DNA from: Spirochaetia bacterium
GTDB lineage: Bacteria > Spirochaetota > Leptospiria > Leptospirales > Leptonemataceae
Assembly: GCA_021413825.1 (NCBI GenBank)
Contig: JAIOPQ010000021.1
Location: forward strand, 1 to 64,000
Direction: 5' to 3'
Length of the DNA: 64,000 nucleotides
The notes under the pieces were generated by a model. It was not told the origin of the DNA. It did no database searches and saw only the letters and a program-made list of their open reading frames with translations. The position numbers were made by a program, and so were the translations under genes. This document shows, in pieces, positions 9,316 through 15,610 of this stretch. How positions within the stretch are numbered: the first letter of the stretch is position 1; every line of letters starts with the position of its first letter.

Positions 9316-10914
9316 TTATCCAGTTGAACGCCTTCGCACCTGTTCCCATTCAATCCCGTACCGATTGAGATACTTGCGCAACCGATCTGAATCGTTAGGA
9401 TGCTTCGATTCGGTTCGCGACGCGGCAAATAGTTTTCTTCCGGCTTCTGCAAGCGTAGAGCACTCCCTGCAGACGCTTAGAACACCGCCCAGCTGGATTC
9501 TTTCAAAGAGATCGAGCTCCCCGGCTTGCACACCAAATTCAGCCAGGCCATCCGAATCGCTTTTAGGGAGGCCTTGACCCCAATCCCGCTGTAGCCGCGC
9601 GATTTCATCGCGCACGGTTTGCAAATCCATCCGCCCGCCAGGCGCCAGAGTAGCCATTCGAGTGATGGCAGCATTCAAATCCCGGAAATTCCCTGACCAT
9701 CTGGCCTGTGCCGCAGTTGCAAATCCAAGAAACTCACCCAGGGCTTCCCTGCTGAACCTAACCATTCGAGCATTTTTTGCAATGAAATTCGAAAGCTCGA
9801 ACTCAACGTTAGGCGCAATATCTTCCGGCCGATCTCGCAAACCAGGGAGGTCGAAGGTCCACAGGTTGATACGCGCAAGCAGGTCTTCACGAAACCGTCC
9901 CCGCCTTACATCAAGCAACAGTGATCGATTGGTTCCAGCAATAAGTTGAAAATCGCTTGTGACTTCAACATCACCGCCCAGAGGCAAAAACTGTTTTTCT
10001 TCAATCGCCCGAAGGAGCATTGCCTGTTCGTCAAGCCCCAGTTCTCCAATTTCATCAAGAAATAGTATTCCATGATCTGCGTTTCTGAGTAAACCCCGTC
10101 GAGGTTGGACTGCACCGGTAAAAGCTCCTTTTACATGCCCGAACAAGTTCGACATAGCGGAATCGCCGCGTAACGTTGCGCAGTTTACTTCAACAAAATT
10201 CCCGTTGACTTGATTTCGCTTCTTCTTGAGTTCGAATATCTTCTGCGCCAGCCTTGACTTGCCTGCCCCAGTAGGCCCGGTCAATAGTATTGGCGCGCGC
10301 GAATGGATGGCAACTCGTTCAATTTGTTCAATCAGATCGTTAAATGCGCGGTTTCGCGTTTCGATTCCGGATTTCAGATAAGAAAGATCATCCTTTTGCT
10401 CTTGCTTGAATCGTGATGCAAGTCGATCATACCGTGAAAGATCGAGATCAATGATCCGAAATTCTCCGGCCCCATCCCTTGAGCGCGAGGGTGGCGAACA
10501 CTGAACAAGTTTACCCGGGATATACCTGGCTTCAGTCAGAAGGAACATGCAAATCTGCGCGACGTGCGTGCCCGTCGTAATATGGACCAGATAATCTTCG
10601 TTCGCCGGTTTGAAGGAATACGATCGCGCAAAATCCAGTAACGCGCCGTATACCTCTTCAAAATCCCAGGGATCTTTCCATTCCACTTCGTGCAGTCTGA
10701 CTTCGGTTTCCGGAGAAATGGCACCAATGTCTTTGACCAGGGTTTGCGCAAGCTTCTCATAGCCCTTCTGGCAGAGCAGTTCAAACCGATGGACCACTAG
10801 ATCCTCCTGGCTACAGATTGCAACGCTCGGTCGCCAGTGCTCCCAACGATCAGCACCGAATCCCCGATCGAGTACTGGACCGAGTATCCCAAGGATTACC
10901 TGTTTGCGCGCCAC
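9316..10914 (-). CDS. rtcR: RtcR, sigma-54-dependent activator of the RNA-repair operon
   Basis: 532 residues. The N-terminal ligand-sensing RtcR domain (about 1-185, CARF-like fold in the known family) begins VILGILGPVLDRG and includes HITTGTHVAQICMFLLTEARYIPG. The AAA+ domain follows, with Walker A GPTGAGKS (213-220), the sigma-54 contact loop GAFTGA (263-268) and Walker B ILFLDEIGEL (from 283). The C-terminus is a short DNA-binding region. In characterised bacteria, RtcR recognises an RNA-derived ligand and activates sigma-54 transcription of rtcBA. It is divergent from rsr, whose upstream region holds a strong sigma-54 promoter, so the target is evident from position. Confidence 0.95.
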   Translation of the reverse strand: MARKQVILGILGPVLDRGFGADRWEHWRPSVAICSQEDLVVHRFELLCQKGYEKLAQTLVKDIGAISPETEVRLHEVEWKDPWDFEEVYGALLDFARSYSFKPANEDYLVHITTGTHVAQICMFLLTEARYIPGKLVQCSPPSRSRDGAGEFRIIDLDLSRYDRLASRFKQEQKDDLSYLKSGIETRNRAFNDLIEQIERVAIHSRAPILLTGPTGAGKSRLAQKIFELKKKRNQVNGNFVEVNCATLRGDSAMSNLFGHVKGAFTGAVQPRRGLLRNADHGILFLDEIGELGLDEQAMLLRAIEEKQFLPLGGDVEVTSDFQLIAGTNRSLLLDVRRGRFREDLLARINLWTFDLPGLRDRPEDIAPNVEFELSNFIAKNARMVRFSREALGEFLGFATAAQARWSGNFRDLNAAITRMATLAPGGRMDLQTVRDEIARLQRDWGQGLPKSDSDGLAEFGVQAGELDLFERIQLGGVLSVCRECSTLAEAGRKLFAASRTESKHPNDSDRLRKYLNRYGIEWEQVRRRSTG

Positions 10915-10962
10915 GAGGGAAGCCAGGTTTCTCCTTGTTAAAAGATCTATAATTATTTCTAG

Positions 10963-10979
10963 TAATATAGAAAATATTA
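10963..10979. promoter_or_regulatory. AT-rich palindrome, candidate RtcR enhancer site or rtcR promoter
   Basis: TAATAT (10963-10968), spacer AGAAA, ATATTA (10974-10979) form a perfect inverted repeat inside an AT-rich stretch (10941-10990) that stands out from its surroundings. It lies about 135-150 bases upstream of the sigma-54 promoter, a normal distance for an enhancer-binding protein site, and about 50 bases upstream of rtcR. Function is inferred from position only. Confidence 0.4.
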
Positions 10980-11111
10980 TAGAATTTGCATCGTGATGGC
11001 AGGAGGACGTTTACTCATCTTCCCGGGTAAATTCCAGCTGAAGGGCCTTTTTGCCCGAGAAAACGGGGAGAAACATTCTGTAAGCGTTTGTTCGCCCTGA
11101 GCCTGGCCGGC

Positions 11112-11129
11112 TGGCACACCGCTTGCAAT
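11112..11129 (+). promoter_or_regulatory. Sigma-54 (RpoN) promoter of the rsr-rtcBA operon
   Basis: TGGCAC (11112-11117), five bases, TTGCAAT (11123-11129) match the -24/-12 consensus TGGCAC-N5-TTGCA, with GG at 11113-11114 and GC at 11125-11126 at the required spacing. Transcription should begin near 11138-11141, giving a leader of about 20 bases that contains AGGAGG (11144-11149) eight bases before the rsr ATG. The adjacent divergent gene encodes a sigma-54 activator, which corroborates the call. Confidence 0.9.
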
Positions 11130-11157
11130 ACAGAGTCTTAGTCAGGAGGCAGCAGTC

Positions 11158-12705
11158 ATGGCGAACTTGAACTTATTCAAATCTTTTAAAAATCAAATCC
11201 CTGCGACTGACAGGCAGAACAGCGAAGGCGCACCTGCGTATGCATTCACTGACGAGCATGCGCTCGCACAGTATGCTGCGACTGGTTGCTTCGGCGCAAC
11301 ATTCTACGCGTCAGCAGATGCTCAATTAGCACGAGTTCTTGAACTGGCTCAAGTGGTTGACACAGAGTTCCTGGCAAAGACAGCGATCTACTGCCGTCAG
11401 GCAGGTTACATGAAGGATACGCCTGCATTGTTGTGCGCAGTTCTTTCAAAGCGCGAACCGTCTTTGATGAAACTTGCATTCGATGATATAATCGATAATG
11501 GCCGAATGCTTCGCAACTTTGTCCAGATCATTCGGTCGGGCAAGGCTGGCAGAAAATCGCTCGGCAATGCGCCCAAGCGCGCGGTTCAAAACTGGATCTC
11601 CAAACGATCCGCAGAACAGTTGTTTGGTGATTCTATTGGCCAATCGCCTTCCTTGCGCGATGTGATTCGAATGGTTCGTCCAAAGCCGGATTCCCGGGAA
11701 CGCGAAGCCCTTTATGGTTACTTGATCGGCAAGAAGGTTGAAACTGCGTTGTTGCCTGAATCCATTCGCAGCTACGAGGATTTTCGTGCCGGTCGAACTA
11801 CGCAAGTTCCTCATGTTTCGTTTCAGATGCTTTCGAATCTGAACCTGAGCCGAGAAGATTGGCGCAAGATAGCGCTGGCTGCTTCCTGGCAGACTACTCG
11901 AATGAATCTGAATACGTTCGCGCGCCACGGCGTGTTTGAGGACGCCGAATGTGTCGAACTAATCGCACGCAAGCTGCGCGATCCAGAACTGATTGGACGG
12001 TCGCATGCAATGCCGTATCAGATGCTGGTTGCGTTTGTGAATTCCGACTCACATGTCCCGGAGACAATTCGCAGTTCGCTCGAAGTGGCCCTTGAGATTG
12101 CGACGTCAAATGTTCCCGTCATGGAAGCTCAGACCTACGTTTGTCCTGACGTTTCGGGTTCGATGATGTCACCGGTTACCGGTTATCGCAAGACAGCATC
12201 CGTAGTTCGTTGCGTAGACGTTGCTGCATTGATTGCGGCAGCATTTATTCGAGGAAATCCCGATGCGTGCGTGTTGCCGTTTGATGATCAGATTCGTGCG
12301 ATTCGTTTGAATCCGCGCGATACCATCATGACGAACGCGTCGCAACTGGCTAAGCTCGGCGGTGGCGGGACGAACATCAGCCTTCCTTTAGTGCGAATGA
12401 ATTCGATTCGTGCAAAGGCAAGTCTGGTAGTGATCGTTTCTGATAATCAGTCCTGGGTTGATTCGGGAAAAGAAGGTACTCGATTGATGGCGGAATGGGC
12501 AACATTCCGTCGTAGAAATCCCGGTGCGCGGCTGGTGTGTCTGGACATCCAGCCAAATGGGAATACGCAGGCCAGAGAGCGTGAGGACATTTTGAATGTC
12601 GGCGGATTCTCGGATCAGGTCTTTGATGTGATCCGCGATTTCGTACAGGGTAGATCTCACTCCGAGCACTGGGTGGGTGAGATCAAACGGATTGCTCTGG
12701 GTTGA
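11158..12705 (+). CDS. rsr: Ro60-like TROVE-domain RNA-binding protein (Rsr)
   Basis: 515 residues. A ring of HEAT-like helices (TROVE domain, about 30-320) is followed by a von Willebrand A domain with an intact metal-site motif DVSGSM (331-336) and the later GGGTNIS and SDNQSW elements. Ro60 orthologues bind the ends of misfolded RNAs in the ring cavity and Y RNAs on the outer surface; in Deinococcus the complex works with PNPase in RNA degradation. It is the first gene after the sigma-54 promoter, with AGGAGG eight bases upstream. It is followed by two tRNA-like RNA segments, then rtcB and rtcA, the order known from Salmonella-type RNA-repair loci. Confidence 0.95.
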   Translation: MANLNLFKSFKNQIPATDRQNSEGAPAYAFTDEHALAQYAATGCFGATFYASADAQLARVLELAQVVDTEFLAKTAIYCRQAGYMKDTPALLCAVLSKREPSLMKLAFDDIIDNGRMLRNFVQIIRSGKAGRKSLGNAPKRAVQNWISKRSAEQLFGDSIGQSPSLRDVIRMVRPKPDSREREALYGYLIGKKVETALLPESIRSYEDFRAGRTTQVPHVSFQMLSNLNLSREDWRKIALAASWQTTRMNLNTFARHGVFEDAECVELIARKLRDPELIGRSHAMPYQMLVAFVNSDSHVPETIRSSLEVALEIATSNVPVMEAQTYVCPDVSGSMMSPVTGYRKTASVVRCVDVAALIAAAFIRGNPDACVLPFDDQIRAIRLNPRDTIMTNASQLAKLGGGGTNISLPLVRMNSIRAKASLVVIVSDNQSWVDSGKEGTRLMAEWATFRRRNPGARLVCLDIQPNGNTQAREREDILNVGGFSDQVFDVIRDFVQGRSHSEHWVGEIKRIALG

Positions 12706-12712
12706 TTCGTCA

Positions 12713-12797
12713 ACCCGGGTCATGTCTTGATCGGCAAATGCAGCGAGGATTACATCTGGTAGTCCGCAAGGATTGGGTTCAAGTCCCACGCCGGGTA
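12713..12797 (+). ncRNA. tRNA-like RNA segment 1 in the RNA-repair operon (Y RNA candidate)
   Basis: Starts 8 bases after the rsr stop. ACCCGG (12713-12718) pairs with CCGGGT (12791-12796) as a 6-bp acceptor-like stem. A T-arm has stem TGGG/CCCA (12774-12777, 12785-12788) and loop TTCAAGT, matching tRNA positions 54-60. A 7-bp anticodon-arm-like hairpin spans 12747-12753 with 12759-12765 (one G-U pair, loop ATCTG). The D-arm is weak: only about 3 bp around a loop containing GG. No CCA is encoded. It resembles the tRNA-mimic module of bacterial Y RNAs more than a working tRNA. CCGGG (12791-12795) can alternatively pair with CCCGG (12801-12805), which would break the acceptor stem. Confidence 0.5.
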
Positions 12798-12801
12798 AAC
12801 C

Positions 12802-12843
12802 CCGGTAGAGATCTTCGCACTACTTGTTGCCGGTCTTTTTTTT
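12802..12843 (+). terminator. Hairpin with T tract between the two tRNA-like RNAs (possible attenuator)
   Basis: CCGG (12802-12805) can pair with CCGG (12830-12833), and inner TAG (12806-12808) with CTA (12820-12822), with a bulge of about 7 nt on the 3' side. Eight consecutive T (12836-12843) follow after CT or TC. The stem is imperfect but the T tract is the longest in the operon. It may end a share of transcripts after RNA segment 1 or mark its 3' end. Confidence 0.4.
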
Positions 12844-12844
12844 C

Positions 12845-12961
12845 GGGGTCGTAGCTCAGATGGTAGAGCGCGAAGTGTTTCGGTAAAAACTTGTCGTTCA
12901 AAACGAATGCCGCTGGAACTACATGTATTCGATGTCCCTGGTTCGATTCCAGGCGACTCCA
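12845..12961 (+). ncRNA. tRNA-like RNA segment 2 with expanded anticodon region (Y RNA / tRNA mimic)
   Basis: Acceptor stem GGGGTCG (12845-12851) with CGACTCC (12954-12960), 7 bp with one G-U; discriminator A12961; T8 A9; D-arm GCTC/GAGC (12854-12857, 12866-12869) with loop AGATGGTA; T-arm CCTGG/CCAGG (12937-12941, 12949-12953) with loop TTCGATT. All are canonical. CGAA (12871-12874) can pair with TTCG (12928-12931), leaving a standard 5-nt variable loop, but the anticodon loop between them is 53 nt instead of about 7-9. Inside it, CGGTA/TGCCG (12881-12885, 12908-12912) encloses hairpin TCGTT-CAA-AACGA. No anticodon or encoded CCA is evident. It lies 40 bases upstream of rtcB. Likely a YrlA-type Y RNA or an intron-bearing tRNA mimic. 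Confidence 0.75.
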
Positions 12962-13001
12962 CAGTTAGTTGGATTTGGAAAATGATTTGTAAGGAGTTAA
13001 C

Positions 13002-14231
13002 ATGGAACGAGGACACGAAATATTTCAAGGCACTTCCGGTGGACTGGTGAAAGCCTGGACTAAAGGGGTTCCTTTTGAAGAACAGGCGCGCGCTCAAGTA
13101 ATGAATGCAGCTGCCATGCCGTTCGTGCATGGTTGGGTTGCCGTAATGCCTGACGTGCACGCTGGGATCGGAGCAACGGTTGGCAGCGTAATTCCAACTA
13201 CGAATGCGATCATTCCTGCTGCAGTAGGTGTAGATATCGGTTGCGGTATGATGGCCGTAAGAACTACCCTGAAGGCGACCGACCTTCCTGATTCGCTAAA
13301 AGAAATGCGCTCTGAAATTGAACGAATGGTACCGCATGGTAGAACAAACAATGGGCGCTCGGGCGATCGAGGTGCATGGACCAATCCTCCAGAAGCTGTG
13401 ATTGAAACGTGGAATGGCCAGCTCAAGCCTGGCTACGAATCGATCCTGTCCAAACATCGCAAGATCAAAGATGCAAATCACGTAACGCATCTAGGAAGCC
13501 TGGGAACTGGAAATCACTTCATTGAAGTTTGTCTGGATGAAAACAATTCAGTCTGGTTCATGCTGCATAGCGGTTCGCGTGGAATTGGAAACAAGATCGG
13601 CACATACTTCATTGAACTGGCAAAACAGGATATGCGAAAATTCTTCATCAATCTTACAGACGAGGATCTCGCGTATCTACCCGAAGGAACCGATCATTTC
13701 CATGACTATGTAGAAGCTGTACACTGGGCGCAGGATTTTGCAATGTGGAATCGTAAAATCATGATGGATCGAGTTGTGGCCGCAGTCTCACAAACCAAAG
13801 GGATTCCACCGTTTGAGTCGCATGTGGAAGCAGTGAATTGTCATCACAACTACGTAGCGCGCGAACATCACTTTGGAAAGAACGTGTTTGTAACGCGCAA
13901 GGGTGCAGTTCGCGCACGCGAAGGCGATATGGGAATTATTCCCGGAAGCATGGGCGCTAGATCCTACATCGTGCGCGGAAAAGGAAATCCGGACAGCTTC
14001 CACAGTTGTAGCCACGGTGCAGGTCGAGCTATGTCACGTACGGCGGCTAACAAACGTTTCACAGTGGAAGATCATATCCGGGCCACTCAGGGCGTTGAAT
14101 GTCGCAAAGACGAAGGCGTGATCGATGAAACACCAGGTGCATACAAGAATATTGACCTGGTCATGGAGGCACAGAAGGAGCTCGTGGACATTGTGTACAC
14201 GCTCAGACAGGTACTGTGCGTAAAGGGATGA
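13002..14231 (+). CDS. rtcB: RtcB, 3'-phosphate RNA-splicing ligase
   Basis: 409 residues, about the size of E. coli RtcB. It seals RNA 2',3'-cyclic phosphate or 3'-phosphate ends to 5'-OH ends using GTP and manganese. Seen are the metal-site motif GVDIGCGM (Asp78, Cys81), GSLGTGNHFIEV, HSGSRGIGN, EAVNCHHNYVAREHH, and the guanylylated nucleophile His338 in HSCSHGAGR. AAGGAG sits 6-7 bases before the ATG. Its stop overlaps the start of rtcA (ATGATGA). Its last 185 bases are 97% identical to a remnant beyond rtcA. It is expected to be induced by RtcR and sigma-54. Confidence 0.97.
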   Translation: MERGHEIFQGTSGGLVKAWTKGVPFEEQARAQVMNAAAMPFVHGWVAVMPDVHAGIGATVGSVIPTTNAIIPAAVGVDIGCGMMAVRTTLKATDLPDSLKEMRSEIERMVPHGRTNNGRSGDRGAWTNPPEAVIETWNGQLKPGYESILSKHRKIKDANHVTHLGSLGTGNHFIEVCLDENNSVWFMLHSGSRGIGNKIGTYFIELAKQDMRKFFINLTDEDLAYLPEGTDHFHDYVEAVHWAQDFAMWNRKIMMDRVVAAVSQTKGIPPFESHVEAVNCHHNYVAREHHFGKNVFVTRKGAVRAREGDMGIIPGSMGARSYIVRGKGNPDSFHSCSHGAGRAMSRTAANKRFTVEDHIRATQGVECRKDEGVIDETPGAYKNIDLVMEAQKELVDIVYTLRQVLCVKG

Positions 14232-15253
14232 TGAATCGGCTCACCATCGACGGCTCCTTGGGTGAAGGTGGCGGGCAGATTTTACGATCTGCCCTTTCCC
14301 TTTCATTGATCACTGGGCGTCCTTTCAAAATTGATAACATCCGCAAAGGAAGAGAAAGACCGGGCCTCTTGCGCCAGCATCTAGCAAGCGTTCAGGCGGC
14401 TGCACAAATCGGAAATGCTCAGGTCACAGGGGATGAACTGGGTTCGCTGAGTCTGAGTTTCACTCCGGAGCAAATCAAAGCAGGCGATTATTCTTTTTCC
14501 ATCGGCACTGCAGGAAGCTGCACTTTACTTTTGCAGACTATTTTGCCCGCGCTTGCATCGGTTTCAGAAATCTCAACTTTGACACTGAAGGGAGGCACGC
14601 ATAATCCCTTCGCACCACCATTCGATTTTGTTGCAAAGACATTTCTTCCGATGCTGGCGCGCCTTGGAACCAGGGTGGATGCGTCGCTCATTCGTCCTGG
14701 ATTTTATCCAGCAGGCGGAGGCGAAATCAAAGTTCGCATTGAACCAAACGCTATTGGTACGGGGCTGGAAGTCTTAGAGCGTGGAGATTTTGTGTCTGCT
14801 AAAGGCAGAATACTATTCGCAAACCTGGCATTTCACATTGTGGAACGGGAAAGGAAAATCATGGCCAAGGCAATGGGATGGAGTGAGGATGAAATCCAGC
14901 TGGAACAGCGAACGGATTCAACGGGTCCAGGTAATGCAGTATTGATCGAAATTGAAAGTGCAAATGTTACTGAGGTATTCGTGGCGTTCGGCGAAAGAGG
15001 ACGCGCAGCGGAAAAAGTTGCGGCCGATGCCTGCAAACAGGCCCGGAACTATCTGGCAAGTACAGCAGTAGCGGGTGAGTATCTCGCCGATCAACTGTTA
15101 CTACCGATAGCCCTTAAAGGTACCGGTCGATTTACGGCCACGCGGCTTTCCAGACATTCAACCACAAACATGGAAATAATTCGCCTTTTCCTGGAACGGT
15201 CATTCCGGTCTGAGCAAAAGGATCGGAACCTCTGGCAAATTGAGATTGGCTGA
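14231..15253 (+). CDS. rtcA: RtcA, RNA 3'-terminal phosphate cyclase
   Basis: 340 residues from the ATG at 14231; an adjacent ATG at 14228 is equally possible, and both overlap the rtcB stop. It converts RNA 3'-phosphate ends to 2',3'-cyclic phosphates using ATP, generating ends that RtcB can ligate. It opens with LTIDGSLGEGGGQILRSALSLS, the family N-terminal signature, and carries the adenylylated histidine in SRHSTTNMEI, residue 309 from this start, the same number as in E. coli. GTAGSCTLLLQ and FYPAGGGE are also conserved. It is translationally coupled to rtcB. A second rtcB remnant begins at its stop codon (TGATG). Confidence 0.95.
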   Translation: MNRLTIDGSLGEGGGQILRSALSLSLITGRPFKIDNIRKGRERPGLLRQHLASVQAAAQIGNAQVTGDELGSLSLSFTPEQIKAGDYSFSIGTAGSCTLLLQTILPALASVSEISTLTLKGGTHNPFAPPFDFVAKTFLPMLARLGTRVDASLIRPGFYPAGGGEIKVRIEPNAIGTGLEVLERGDFVSAKGRILFANLAFHIVERERKIMAKAMGWSEDEIQLEQRTDSTGPGNAVLIEIESANVTEVFVAFGERGRAAEKVAADACKQARNYLASTAVAGEYLADQLLLPIALKGTGRFTATRLSRHSTTNMEIIRLFLERSFRSEQKDRNLWQIEIG

Positions 15254-15551
15254 TGGTTCGTACCACAATGAAAGAATTCGTTCAGCAAGGCGATCGAGGC
15301 GCATGGACAAATCCTCCGGACGCAGTCATAGAAACGTGGAATAATCGATTGAAGGGGGTTATGCGGCTAACAAACGTTTCACAGTGGAAGATCATATCCG
15401 GGCCACTCAGGGCGTTGAATGTCGCAAAGACGAAGGTGTGATCGATGAAACACCAGGTGCATACAAGAATATTGACCTGGTTATGGAGGCACAGAAGGAA
15501 CTCGTGGACGTTGTGCACACGCTCAGACAGGTACTGTGCGTAAAGGGCTAA
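15253..15551 (+). pseudogene. Decayed second rtcB copy (internal deletion, patchwork identity)
   Basis: Bases 15253-15354 align with rtcB codons 109-142 (13326-13427). From 15289 the identity is about 79% over 66 bases, or 47 of 54 in the first 18 codons with every change at a third position. Bases 15363-15547 align with 14043-14227 at 180 of 185 identical. Between the two, 615 bases of rtcB are replaced by 8, a net loss of 607, which shifts frame, so no RtcB can be made. A 62-residue frame covers the first part, but its C-terminal half is the wrong frame of rtcB. This is the remains of a tandem paralogue (rtcB-rtcA-rtcB'), possibly homogenised at its 3' end by gene conversion. Confidence 0.9.
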
Positions 15552-15568
15552 TCACGGTTGCCCTTTTT
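15542..15568 (+). terminator. Intrinsic terminator of the RNA-repair operon
   Basis: AAAGGGC (15542-15548) pairs with GCCCTTT (15560-15566), 7 bp with an 11-nt loop holding the remnant's TAA, followed by Ts to 15568. The left arm is the 3' end of the rtcB remnant. The intact rtcB has AAAGGGA at the same place and no right arm, so the remnant carries the operon's terminator. Confidence 0.8.
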
Positions 15569-15610
15569 GGAACTTTCGCAAAGGTTGAGAAAGGCCTGTC
15601 CATCAAAACG

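Noticed and set aside
12845-12961. Ordinary tRNA interrupted by a group I intron
   Set aside because: The extra sequence is only about 44 nt; group I introns are several times longer and need core motifs that are absent.
15253-15441. 62-residue open frame starting at the rtcA stop
   Set aside because: Its first half is an rtcB fragment in frame but the second half is an rtcB fragment in the wrong frame, so it is not a gene.
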